Assembly (NCBI RefSeq): GCF_004216905.1
Contig: NZ_SGXJ01000004.1
Location: 62,001-126,000 of the forward strand
DNA: 64,000 nucleotides
Reading direction: 5' to 3'
From: Kribbella sp. VKM Ac-2569
GTDB lineage: Bacteria; Actinomycetota; Actinomycetes; Propionibacteriales; Kribbellaceae
The notes beneath the pieces are model-generated. The model did not search any database. It was not told where the DNA came from and worked only from the letters and a program-made list of their open reading frames with translations. Positions 31,258-39,079 of this stretch are shown here, piece by piece (the first letter of the stretch is position 1; every line of letters begins with the position of its first letter). The position numbers and the translations under genes are program-made.

Positions 31258-32061
31258 ATGACTGTGAAGCTTGGTGCGCATGTGGACCAGGAGGACCCGT
31301 TGTCCGAGGCGGCCGATCGGGGGGCTGACCTGGTGCAGTTCTTCCTGGGGAATCCGCAGGACTACAAGGCGCCCAAGCTCGCGTATGCCGACGGCGAGGA
31401 CGCGCTCAAGGAGCGGGCGGCGGCCGCGGGCGTCGACCTCTACGTTCATGCGCCGTACCGGTTGAACGTGGCGAACACGAACAACCGGATCCGGATCCCG
31501 AGCCGCAAGCTGTTGCAGCAGACGCTGGACAAGGCGGCCGAGATCGACGTCAAGGGCGTGATCGTGCACGGCGGGCACGTCGGCGACGAGGACGATCCGG
31601 AGGCCGGGTTCGACAACTGGCGGAAGTGCATCGAGCGCGCCGAGCTGCCGGTGCCGCTGCTGATCGAGAATACGGCCGGCGGTGAGAACGCGATGGCGCG
31701 GCAGCTGGACCGGATCGCGCGGCTCTGGGAGGCGGTGCAGGCGTCAGGCAACGACCGGCTGGAGAATGTCGGGTTCTGCCTGGACACGTGCCATTTCCAC
31801 GCGGCCGGCGAGGAGCTGCCGTCTATCGTCGAGCGAGTGCTGGCGATCACCGGGCGGATCGACCTGGTGCATGCGAACGGATCCCGGGACGAGTTCGGCT
31901 CCGGCGCGGACCGGCACAGCAACTTCGAGGACGGGCACATCGACCCGGCCGACATCGTCGCGGTCGTGCAGACCGCCGGCGCCCCGGTCGTCGTCGAGAC
32001 CCCGAACGCCGACAACGGCCAGAAGACCGACCTCGACTATCTGCGGGCGCACCTCACGTAG
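31258..32061 (+). CDS. nfo: deoxyribonuclease IV (endonuclease IV-like)
   Basis: A 267-residue TIM-barrel enzyme of the AP endonuclease 2 family, which cuts DNA 5' to abasic sites using three metal ions. Metal-ligand motifs can be followed: LGAHVDQEDPL near the start, DLYVHAPY near residue 62, GVIVHGGHVGDE near 102, PLLIENTAGG near 138, FCLDTCHFHAAG near 178, DLVHANGSRDEFGSGADRHSNFEDGHI near 205-235 and VVVETPNAD at the end. ATG 31258 is used; a GTG at 31228 adds ten unconserved residues. Its stop overlaps the convergent membrane-protein gene by eight bases. Confidence 0.9.
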   Translation: MTVKLGAHVDQEDPLSEAADRGADLVQFFLGNPQDYKAPKLAYADGEDALKERAAAAGVDLYVHAPYRLNVANTNNRIRIPSRKLLQQTLDKAAEIDVKGVIVHGGHVGDEDDPEAGFDNWRKCIERAELPVPLLIENTAGGENAMARQLDRIARLWEAVQASGNDRLENVGFCLDTCHFHAAGEELPSIVERVLAITGRIDLVHANGSRDEFGSGADRHSNFEDGHIDPADIVAVVQTAGAPVVVETPNADNGQKTDLDYLRAHLT

Positions 32062-32596
32062 TCGAGGGCTTCGTCAGGCCGTGCAGCCAGTAGGTCACGG
32101 CCCAGGGGAGCAGGATCGCGAGCGCGGCGCTGTTGTTGGTCGGTACGAGCAGGCCGCAGATCACGACGATCACGACGACGAGGGTGCTGACCTGGAACAG
32201 GTCGGCGGGGCCGACGACCTTGGTTCGCAGCGTGATGCGGTTCAGCGCGCAGCCGGCGTACGCGGCGATGAGAGCGAGCAGGCCCGAGATCGCCACCACC
32301 GCGCCGAGCCAGGCGAGGATGTTGTAACCGCCGTCGGCCTGGAGCATGCCGGACAGCAGGAACACACCGACCAGGACGGTCAGCCAGGCGCTGGTCCACA
32401 TCAGGCGTTCGGCCGCATTCCGGGCCTTCTCGGGATCCGGCGTCGGTTCGGCCTCCTCCTCGTCGCCGAGGTCCTCGGCTTCCTTTTCGGCCTCGGGCTC
32501 AGCGACCGCCTCGACCCTCGCGGCCGCCTCGGTTTCTGCGACCGGCTCGGAGTCGGCGGCCGCGGCGGGCTTGGGGTCGGGGTCAGGGTGCACCAT
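32054..32596 (-). CDS. membrane protein with acidic N-terminal tail
   Basis: A 180-residue protein. Residues 1-60 are an Ala/Glu/Pro-rich acidic tail (AEPEAEKEAEDLGDEEEAEP), followed by four predicted helices (TSAWLTVLVGVFLLSGM, ILAWLGAVVAISGLLALIAAY, STLVVVIVVICGLLVP, AALAILLPWAVTYWL). No family is recognised. It is divergent from a NUDIX gene with only 28 bp between the starts, so the two promoters must overlap or one gene is leaderless. Confidence 0.7.
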   Translation of the reverse strand: MVHPDPDPKPAAAADSEPVAETEAAARVEAVAEPEAEKEAEDLGDEEEAEPTPDPEKARNAAERLMWTSAWLTVLVGVFLLSGMLQADGGYNILAWLGAVVAISGLLALIAAYAGCALNRITLRTKVVGPADLFQVSTLVVVIVVICGLLVPTNNSAALAILLPWAVTYWLHGLTKPSTT

Positions 32597-32624
32597 GGCA
32601 GCGACGGTAGCGCAGAATGAGGTT

Positions 32625-33155
32625 ATGCAGACCTGGGCGGAGCGGTTCCCCGACCTGTTCGCACCGGGCTACTGGGAGTGGGGCGACCTCGACGTCCGGT
32701 ACACCGTCGAGCAGCCGCCGGACGAGCTGATCAGCAACGTCCACGTCGTCGGCCGCACCACCGGCGGAATCGTTGTCTGCACCAACGATCTCGGCTGGCG
32801 TTTCCTGCCCGGCGGAACCCGCGAACCGGGCGAGACGATCGAGGAGATCGTCCACCGCGAGCTGCTCGAAGAGGCCGGTGCCCGGCTGACCGGTCCGCTC
32901 ACCTGGCTGGGCGCCCACCGCGCCGACCACCGCCGCCCAGGGCCGTACCGCCCACACCTCCCGCACCCGGTCTCGTACTGGGCGAACTACGTTGCGGACG
33001 TAGTCATCGAGCAGGAGCCGACGAACCCCGAGGACGGCGAACAGGTCACCGACGTCCTGGTGCTGCCGCCCGACGAAGCGGCGGCGTACCTGGACGGCCA
33101 GCCCGAAGAGGTGGGCTCGATCGTCAGACTGGCTCAGGCAATGCAGCTGGTTTAG
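32625..33155 (+). CDS. NUDIX hydrolase
   Basis: A 176-residue NUDIX protein. The Nudix box is GGTREPGETIEEIVHRELLEEAG (about residues 64-86), matching G-x5-E-x7-REUxEExG, so metal binding and pyrophosphohydrolase activity are expected. The substrate is unknown. A conserved N-terminal block (WAERFPDLFAPGYWEWGDLDV) is seen in a subgroup of actinobacterial NUDIX proteins. ATG 32625 is chosen as the last Met before it. The 3' end overlaps the convergent MFS gene by 32 bp. Confidence 0.9.
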   Translation: MQTWAERFPDLFAPGYWEWGDLDVRYTVEQPPDELISNVHVVGRTTGGIVVCTNDLGWRFLPGGTREPGETIEEIVHRELLEEAGARLTGPLTWLGAHRADHRRPGPYRPHLPHPVSYWANYVADVVIEQEPTNPEDGEQVTDVLVLPPDEAAAYLDGQPEEVGSIVRLAQAMQLV

Positions 33156-34332
33156 GCGGTCGCCAAGGCAGCAGTACGGCGCTCAACGTGCAGCAGATGC
33201 CCGCGACCCACAGTGCCCCGCGCATCCCGACCACCGTGGCGAGCACGCCTCCGAGCGCCATGAACGCAGGCTGCACGCACCGCGAGCTGATCGACCACGA
33301 CCCCACGACCCGCGCCATGAACCGGTCCTCGGTCACTTCCATGCGGTACGTCGCGAACGACGGGTTGAACGCACCTGTTGCCACCAGCAGGCCCGTCTCC
33401 GCCAAAGTGAGCAGAACGAACCCGCCCCACCCGTGCGGCACCAGCGGGAAGAGGAGCAGCCACGGTGCCCGCAGTACGCCGAACACCAGCAGCATCCACT
33501 GCAGTCCGTAGCGCCGGGTGAGCCGCGGCGCCATCCGCGCGCCGATCACGCCGCCGATGCAGGAGACACCGAGCATCACCCCGTAGCTCCACGCGGACAG
33601 CCCGAGGTCGCGCAGCATGAAGACCGCCAGCAAGGGCGACGTCATCATCACCGGCCCGCCGAACAGCTGCGAGTTCCAGAACAGGATACGCAGCCCGCGG
33701 TGCCGCAGGATGTACCGCCACCCTGCCGTGATGTCGCGCTTGCCCTCTCGCTTCACCGGCTCCGGCTCGGGCTGCTGGATCCGCCGGATACCGAGCGCCG
33801 ATCCGAGGAACGAGACCGCGTCGACCGCCAGCGTGACGGTCGCACCGACGAGACTGACCAGCACACCACCGATCGCCGGGCCGATGCTCAGCGAGACCCA
33901 GTTCGTCTGCTCGAACCGGCTGTTCGCCTCGGCACGCCCCTCAGCCGGCACGAGCGCCTTCAGATGCGCGCCACTCGCCGATTGGAACGCGATCGTCCCG
34001 GCCGCCTGAAGAACGCCCGCGACGCACAGGTGTGCATAAGTCAGTACGCCGAACGCCGCGGAGACCGGCACCGAGACGAGCGCAGCGAACCGCACCAGGT
34101 CGGACGCGATCATCACCGGCCGCTTCCGCCGCTGCTCGATGAAGTCGCCCATCGGCAACGCGAGCGCCGCTCCGGCCACCGCCGACGACGCGGCGAGCAT
34201 CGAGACCTGGAAGGTGCTGGAGTCCAAGGCGAGTACGGCGACCAACGGCAACGCGCCGAGCCCTACCGCCGAGCCGAAGGCGCTGACTGTGAACGCGACC
34301 CACAACCGACGGAAGTCCCGACCCAAAGACAT
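33124..34332 (-). CDS. MFS transporter
   Basis: A 402-residue transporter of the enterobactin-exporter-like branch of MFS. It starts FRRLWVAFTVSAFGSAVGLGALPLVAVLAL, with the loop 2-3 motif ALPMGDFIEQRRKRPVMIASDLVR and the ARMAPRLTRRYGLQW repeat in the second half. Twelve helices are expected. The substrate is probably a drug or peptide-like compound but cannot be read. It shares no promoter with a regulator and overlaps the convergent NUDIX gene. Confidence 0.88.
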   Translation of the reverse strand: MSLGRDFRRLWVAFTVSAFGSAVGLGALPLVAVLALDSSTFQVSMLAASSAVAGAALALPMGDFIEQRRKRPVMIASDLVRFAALVSVPVSAAFGVLTYAHLCVAGVLQAAGTIAFQSASGAHLKALVPAEGRAEANSRFEQTNWVSLSIGPAIGGVLVSLVGATVTLAVDAVSFLGSALGIRRIQQPEPEPVKREGKRDITAGWRYILRHRGLRILFWNSQLFGGPVMMTSPLLAVFMLRDLGLSAWSYGVMLGVSCIGGVIGARMAPRLTRRYGLQWMLLVFGVLRAPWLLLFPLVPHGWGGFVLLTLAETGLLVATGAFNPSFATYRMEVTEDRFMARVVGSWSISSRCVQPAFMALGGVLATVVGMRGALWVAGICCTLSAVLLPWRPPKPAALPEPV

Positions 34333-34363
34333 CCCGCGATCGTAGGGGGCGGCGCCGACAGAT

Positions 34364-35077
34364 TCAGCGCAGGTTCAGGCCGCCGTCGAGGAGTATGACT
34401 TCACCCGTCAGGTAGGTGTTGTGGACAACTGCCGAGATCAGGTCGGCGACGTCCGCCGGCTGGGCGGCGCGACGCATCGGGCTCGAGGTTTTCCACAGGT
34501 CCTGGGCGTCGGTCCACGACTCGGTGAGTGGCGTGTCGACGAGACCGGGCGCGACCGCGTTGACCCGTACGTCGGGTCCGAGCGCGGCAGCCAGCAGCTT
34601 CGTCACGTGATTGAGCGCGGCCTTCGAGGCGGCGTACGCGACCGAACTGCCCTTGGGCCGGACACCCGCGTGGCTCGTCACGTTGACGATGCATCCGCCG
34701 TACTCGCGGAGCGCCGGGAGGGCCGCCGTACACAGCAGCCAGGGTGCGATCAGGTTGACGTCGAGCAGCTGCCGCCAGTCCGACGCGGTCAGTCCGTCCA
34801 GGTCCGCGTGCGGGACCGGCCAGCTGATGCCCGCGTTGTTCACCAGTACGTCGAGACGCCCGTGCTTGGCCACCACCTCCGGCACCAAGGCCTGAGCGGC
34901 CGCGTCGTCGGCAAGATCGGCCTGGTGGTACGAGCCGCCGAGCTCTGCGGCCAACGATTCTCCGGCGGACCGGCTGGATCGGGAGTGCACCGCGACGGTC
35001 ATTCCGTCCGCGGCCAACCGCCGTACGGTCGCCGCTCCGATGCCTGACGCGGATCCGGTCACCAAAGCAACCTTCAT
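34364..35077 (-). CDS. SDR family oxidoreductase
   Basis: A 237-residue short-chain dehydrogenase. Cofactor motif TGSASGIG is at residues 7-14, NNAG near 84, the catalytic Ser in VNVTSHAG near 137 and YAASKAALNHV (YxxxK) near 150, and VAPGLVDTPL near 183. An Arg in VHSRSS after strand 2 suggests NADP(H). The substrate is unknown. ATG 35077 overlaps the TetR stop (ATGA), so the pair is one operon facing another SDR gene across two TetR operators. Confidence 0.92.
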   Translation of the reverse strand: MKVALVTGSASGIGAATVRRLAADGMTVAVHSRSSRSAGESLAAELGGSYHQADLADDAAAQALVPEVVAKHGRLDVLVNNAGISWPVPHADLDGLTASDWRQLLDVNLIAPWLLCTAALPALREYGGCIVNVTSHAGVRPKGSSVAYAASKAALNHVTKLLAAALGPDVRVNAVAPGLVDTPLTESWTDAQDLWKTSSPMRRAAQPADVADLISAVVHNTYLTGEVILLDGGLNLR

Positions 35078-35640
35078 GCGCGGTACCGGAGGCCGTCCAT
35101 CAGCAGGTCGAGCAGACGACCCGCCTGCTCGCGGTCGTCGGCGGCGGCACCGCCGACACCACCGATGCTGACCAGCATGTCGGAGGCCGAGATGTCCGAC
35201 CGGATCTGACCGGCCGCAGCGCCCGCGTCGAGCAGTGGCTGCACTGCACCGACCAGGAGTTCCAGGCTCTGCGCGTACGGGTTCGCCCCGGAGGCGAAGA
35301 CCGCTCGCAGCGCGTCGGCCATACCGCGCTTGCGGGCCATGTAGTCGATGAAGCGATCCATCCATGCCCGCAGTGCCTGATCGGGTGGCAGCTGCTCCAG
35401 CAGTTCGACGGACGCGTCGCAGACCGCGACCAGCTCGTTCCGGTACGCCGCCTCGATGAGCAGCTCGCGGGTCGGGAAGTGCCGGTAGAGGGTTCCGATG
35501 CCGACCCCGGCGTCCTTCGCGATGCCTTCCAGCGTCGCCTCCAGGCCGCACTTCGTGAACGCGCGGGCCGCCGCGGCCACGATCAGGTCCCGGTTGCGCT
35601 GGGCGTCCGCGCGCAGCGGACGCTCGCTGATGCCGGCCAT
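35074..35640 (-). CDS. TetR family transcriptional regulator
   Basis: A 188-residue repressor. The HTH is RDLIVAAAARAFTKCGLEATLEGIAKDAGVGIGTLYRHFPTRELLI-like (about residues 15-62) and the rest is a helical ligand domain with a typical C-terminal SDMLVSIGGVGGAA segment. ATG 35640 is preferred over an in-frame GTG at 35664, having GGGAGGTGG just upstream. It probably binds the two palindromes at 35681-35732 and so controls both its own SDR partner and the divergent SDR. Confidence 0.92.
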   Translation of the reverse strand: MAGISERPLRADAQRNRDLIVAAAARAFTKCGLEATLEGIAKDAGVGIGTLYRHFPTRELLIEAAYRNELVAVCDASVELLEQLPPDQALRAWMDRFIDYMARKRGMADALRAVFASGANPYAQSLELLVGAVQPLLDAGAAAGQIRSDISASDMLVSIGGVGGAAADDREQAGRLLDLLMDGLRYRA

Positions 35641-35680
35641 CTCCCCCACCTCCCGTGACCCCACAACCTAGCGGACTTGA

Positions 35681-35732
35681 TAACCGGAGGTGCCTCCGCT
35701 TAACTGGGATTACCGGAGGCTCCTCCGGTTAA
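35681..35732. promoter_or_regulatory. twin TetR operators
   Basis: Two 18-bp palindromes: ACCGGAGG-TG-CCTCCGCT (35683-35700, one mismatch) and ACCGGAGG-CT-CCTCCGGT (35712-35729, perfect). Their centres are 29 bp apart. Both have flanking TAA/TTA steps that extend the dyads. They lie between the divergent TetR (35640) and SDR (35763) starts. Confidence 0.75.
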
Positions 35733-35762
35733 AGCGTAGCTCGTAGAACAGGAATCAACCTG

Positions 35763-36686
35763 ATGAGCAGGATCACCACTCCTTTCACGCATGACTCCAC
35801 CGCGGCCGAGGTCATCGCCGGCGTCGACCTGACCGGTCGCCGGGCCGTCGTCACCGGCGGCGCCTCCGGCATCGGCGTCGAGACCGCTCGCGTACTGGCC
35901 ACGGCCGGCGCCGAGGTCACCCTCGCCGTCCGGAACACCGCGGCCGGCGAACGCGTCGCCGCCCAGATCATCGAGAGCACCGGCAACAACCATGTCTTCG
36001 TCGCGCCGATCGAACTCGCCGACCGCGCCTCGGTGCGCGCCTTCGCCGCCACCTGGGACGGCCCACTCCACATCCTGGTGAACAACGCCGGAGTGATGGC
36101 CGAGCCGCTGAACCGCACGCCGGAAGGCTGGGAGCACCAGTTCGCGACCAACCACCTCGGCCACTTCGGCCTCGCGCTCGGCCTGCACAGCGCGCTCGCG
36201 GCGGCCGGCTCCGCGCGGATCGTGTCCGTCAGCTCCAGTGCGCATCACTCCTCGGACGTCGTGTTCGAGGACATCCACTTCGAGAACAGGCCGTACGACG
36301 AGTGGGCGTCGTACGGGCAGTCCAAAACGGCCAACATCCTGTTCGCCGTCGAGGCGGCCAAGCGCTGGGCGAGTGACGGCATCGTCGCCAACGCCTTGAT
36401 GCCGGGCGGGATCCGGACCGCGTTGCAGCGGCACGTGGCTGAGGACGTGCAGAGGGAGTGGGACCGCTTCTTGTGGAAGGCCGTCGAGCAGGGCGCGTCG
36501 ACGTCGGTCCTGCTGGCCGCCTCGCCGCTCGTCGACGGTGTCACCGGCCGCTACTTCGAGGACAACAACGAGGCGCTGCCGTTGACGGAAGGCGATCCGA
36601 TGCACGGCGTCGCGGAGTACGCGCTCGATCCGGAGTCGGCCACTCGGTTGTGGGAGCTGTCGGAGAAGCTGCTCGCACAGGTTTGA
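35763..36686 (+). CDS. SDR family oxidoreductase, retinol-dehydrogenase-like
   Basis: A 307-residue SDR longer than the classical ones. TGGASGIG is near residue 31, NNAGVM near 106, then NHLGHFGLALGL, SVSSSAHH near 160, YGQSKTANILF (YxxxK) near 182 and MPGGIRTALQRH near 208. The extended C-terminus with VEQGASTSVLLAASPLVDGVTGRYFED is typical of retinol dehydrogenase/WWOX-like bacterial SDRs. The substrate is unknown. It is under the same twin operators as the TetR-SDR operon. Confidence 0.92.
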   Translation: MSRITTPFTHDSTAAEVIAGVDLTGRRAVVTGGASGIGVETARVLATAGAEVTLAVRNTAAGERVAAQIIESTGNNHVFVAPIELADRASVRAFAATWDGPLHILVNNAGVMAEPLNRTPEGWEHQFATNHLGHFGLALGLHSALAAAGSARIVSVSSSAHHSSDVVFEDIHFENRPYDEWASYGQSKTANILFAVEAAKRWASDGIVANALMPGGIRTALQRHVAEDVQREWDRFLWKAVEQGASTSVLLAASPLVDGVTGRYFEDNNEALPLTEGDPMHGVAEYALDPESATRLWELSEKLLAQV

Positions 36687-36692
36687 TCAGAA

Positions 36693-36893
36693 ACCGGCTC
36701 AGCTAGCGGCCCTGGTCGGGCTCCATTCGAGCGATTGCGGCGTCCAGGTGCGTGCATCGCGGTGCTTGAGGCCCGTCCTCGATGCGGTGTTCATCGTGGA
36801 CGGGCCTCAAGTGCCGCGAGGTGCGTGCCTGGGCGTCGCAAGCGCCGAAGGGTGCCCGACCAGGGCCGCTAGGGATCACGTGGCTGGGCCGGT
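36693..36893 (+). repeat. 201-nt near-perfect hairpin, probable structured RNA
   Basis: The left arm 36693-36784 pairs with the right arm 36792-36893 around a seven-base loop (CGGTGTT). I count 86 pairs by hand: 77 Watson-Crick and nine G-U, with five mismatches, one bulged A (36730) and one ten-base bulge on the right side (about 36873-36882). All nine transition differences between the arms are of the kind that gives G-U in a plus-strand RNA and A-C in a minus-strand RNA. The outermost long block, 18 pairs at 36704-36721 with 36854-36871, is perfect. It fills nearly the whole gap between an SDR stop and the FemX start; no open reading frame fits. It could be an untranslated RNA, a processed leader of femX, or a palindromic mobile repeat. 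Confidence 0.75.
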
Positions 36894-36906
36894 AACCTGA
36901 CCCACC

Positions 36907-38037
36907 GTGAGTGACTTGAGCATTCGGACCATCTCCGCGGACGAGCACGCCGCCTACATCGCGGCCCAGCCGTCGGCGAGCTTCCTGCAGACGCCTGGGT
37001 GGGCGGCGGTGAAGAGCGAGTGGAAGGCGGAGTCACTCGGCTGGTACGAATCGGGAAACCCCGGCAACCTCGTCGGCGTCGGCCTGGTGCTGTACCGGCA
37101 GATGCCGAAAGTTAAGCGGTACCTGGCGTACCTGCCGGAAGGCCCGGTGATCGACTGGGACGCGATCGACCTCGGCACCTACCTGCGCCCGCTGGCCGCG
37201 CACCTGCTGGAGCGCGGCGCGTTCGGCATCCGGATGGGTCCGCCGGTGGCGACCCGGCGCTGGACCGCGCAGACGATCAAGGACGCCATCGCCGGCGGTC
37301 AGCAGCCGCGCCTCGGCGACGTCCGCCCGGACGTGATCGAACCGTCCGGCGCCACCGTCGCCGACAAGCTCCGCAAGCTGGGCTGGAAGGCGCCCCGGAT
37401 CGCGGAGGGTTTCGCGGCCGGACAACCGCAGTACGTCTTCCAGGTGCCGCTGGCCGACCGCACCCCGGACGACCTGCTCAAGGGCATGAACCAGCTCTGG
37501 CGGCGCAACATCAAGAAGGCCGACAAGGCCGGCGTCGAGGTGACGCAGGGCGGCACCGAGGACATCAAGGCCTTCCACCAGCTGTACGTCGAGACCGCCG
37601 AGCGCGACCACTTCACGCCGCGGCCGCTGCCGTACTTCGAGAAGATGTACGCCGCGATGGCCAACCAGCCGGCCGATTGCTGTGACTTCCGGATCTACAA
37701 CGCCCATCACGAGGGCGACCTGGTCGCGTCGACGATCTGGGTCCGGGTCGGCGGTCACTCCTGGTACTCCTACGGTGCCAGCTCGACCGCCAAACGAGAC
37801 GTCCGCGGATCGAACGCGATCCAGTGGCGCATGATGTCGGACGCACTCGCGGCGGGTGCGTCCGTGTACGACCTACGGGGCATCACCGACACCTTGGACC
37901 CGAACGACCCGCATGTCGGGTTGATCCAGTTCAAGACCGGGACCGGCGGCGAGGCCGTCGAGTACGTCGGTGAGTGGGATCTGCCGTTGAACAAGGCGCT
38001 CTACACCGCATTCGACCTCTACATGAGACGGCGTTGA
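36907..38037 (+). CDS. FemX-type peptidoglycan bridge aminoacyltransferase
   Basis: A 376-residue GNAT-fold protein of the FemABX family, which adds an amino acid from aminoacyl-tRNA to the peptide side chain of lipid II. It shows FLQTPGWAAVKSEW near residue 26, YLPEGPVIDW near 73, then the core LLKGMNQLWRRNIKKADKAGVEV near 195 and SWYSYGASSTAKRDVRGSNAIQWRMM near 285, ending with DPHVGLIQFKTGTGGEAVEYVGEWDLPLN. These are typical Fem landmarks. GTG 36907 lies 14 bases after the long hairpin. An alanine racemase-like gene follows six bases after the stop, so both serve cell-wall peptide synthesis. Confidence 0.9.
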   Translation: MSDLSIRTISADEHAAYIAAQPSASFLQTPGWAAVKSEWKAESLGWYESGNPGNLVGVGLVLYRQMPKVKRYLAYLPEGPVIDWDAIDLGTYLRPLAAHLLERGAFGIRMGPPVATRRWTAQTIKDAIAGGQQPRLGDVRPDVIEPSGATVADKLRKLGWKAPRIAEGFAAGQPQYVFQVPLADRTPDDLLKGMNQLWRRNIKKADKAGVEVTQGGTEDIKAFHQLYVETAERDHFTPRPLPYFEKMYAAMANQPADCCDFRIYNAHHEGDLVASTIWVRVGGHSWYSYGASSTAKRDVRGSNAIQWRMMSDALAAGASVYDLRGITDTLDPNDPHVGLIQFKTGTGGEAVEYVGEWDLPLNKALYTAFDLYMRRR

Positions 38038-38043
38038 CACACC

Positions 38044-39045
38044 ATGCCCCTAGTCCTGCACGTCGATTCCGATCGATGGCGTGATCACCTGCGTTCCACG
38101 TGGAACCCCGACATCGTCCCGGTCGCCAAGGGCAACGGGTACGGGTTCGGCAACCACCGGCTGTTCGCAGAGGCCCGTGCGCTCGGCGCGCGAACGGTCG
38201 CGGTCGGCACGTACTTCGAGGTTCCCGCGGATCCACGCGAGGACGTCGTGGTCCTGTCGCCGTGGCGGCCGTTCCTCGAGGTGCCGCAGAGCAAGAACGT
38301 GATCCACACGGTCAGCCGGCTGGCCGACCTGGTCTCGATCCCGGCCGGCAGCCGTGTGCTGATCGAGGTGATGACCTCGATGCGCCGGCACGGCATCGGC
38401 GCGCGCGAGCTGCGGCACACGATGTTGCTGAACGCGCTCGACCGGATCCGGTTCGAGGGCTGGTCGCTGCACTTCCCGATGGGCGCCGGAGGTACGTCGG
38501 CCAACCTCCGCGAGGCTCAGCAACTGGCGAAGGCGGCCCTCGACGTCCGCAAGGGCACGCTGTGGGTGTCGCACGTGCCGGCCCAGAAGCTGGCCGACAT
38601 CGGTCCCGACGTGAAGCTCCGGATGGGCACCGGGCTGTGGCTCGGCGACCGCGGCGCACTGTCGGTCCGGGCGACCGTTCTCGACGTGCACTCGGTCCGC
38701 CGCGGCGAGCGCGTCGGCTACCGGCAGCGCCGGGTCAGCGGCGACGGGCACATCCTGATCGTCTCGGGCGGTACGGCGCACGGCGTCGGGCTGGAGGCAC
38801 CGACCGCAGCAGCGAGCGTCCGGCAACGCGCGATCGCGATGGCCAAGGGCAGCCTCGACGCGGCCGGCATGGCGCTGTCGCCGTTCACCATCGAGGGCAA
38901 GCAGCGCTGGTTCGCCGAACCGCCCCACATGCAGGCCAGCATGCTGTTCCTCCCGTCGTCGGTCGCCCCGCCCGCGGTAGGCGACGAGGTCGACCTCGAC
39001 GTCCGCTACACCACCACGACGTTCGACAAGGTGTCGATGGATTGA
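38044..39045 (+). CDS. alanine racemase-like PLP enzyme
   Basis: A 333-residue PLP-dependent protein of the alanine racemase fold. The PLP lysine is in PVAKGNGYGFG (about residues 26-36), corresponding to the canonical VVKANAYGHG. MRRHGIGARELR and the RMGTGLWLGDRG region follow, and GERVGYRQ near residue 220 matches the GxxVGYG turn of the C-terminal domain. Whether the second catalytic Tyr is present is not clear. It forms an operon with FemX, an arrangement I recall in other actinobacteria, and may supply D-alanine or another D-amino acid for the cell wall rather than being the main Alr. Confidence 0.82.
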   Translation: MPLVLHVDSDRWRDHLRSTWNPDIVPVAKGNGYGFGNHRLFAEARALGARTVAVGTYFEVPADPREDVVVLSPWRPFLEVPQSKNVIHTVSRLADLVSIPAGSRVLIEVMTSMRRHGIGARELRHTMLLNALDRIRFEGWSLHFPMGAGGTSANLREAQQLAKAALDVRKGTLWVSHVPAQKLADIGPDVKLRMGTGLWLGDRGALSVRATVLDVHSVRRGERVGYRQRRVSGDGHILIVSGGTAHGVGLEAPTAAASVRQRAIAMAKGSLDAAGMALSPFTIEGKQRWFAEPPHMQASMLFLPSSVAPPAVGDEVDLDVRYTTTTFDKVSMD

Positions 39046-39064
39046 CTTCAGGTCCACCTGAAGT
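39045..39064. promoter_or_regulatory. perfect SoxR/MerR-like palindrome
   Basis: ACTTCAGGT-CC-ACCTGAAGT is a perfect 20-bp dyad starting at the last base of the racemase stop. TTGACT (39042-39047) overlaps its left end as a good -35, and the transcript would start just before ATG 39080. An operator overlapping the spacer of a promoter is the MerR-family layout; the size and composition recall SoxR sites. Confidence 0.5.
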
Positions 39065-39079
39065 TGCAACGTGGACCGT

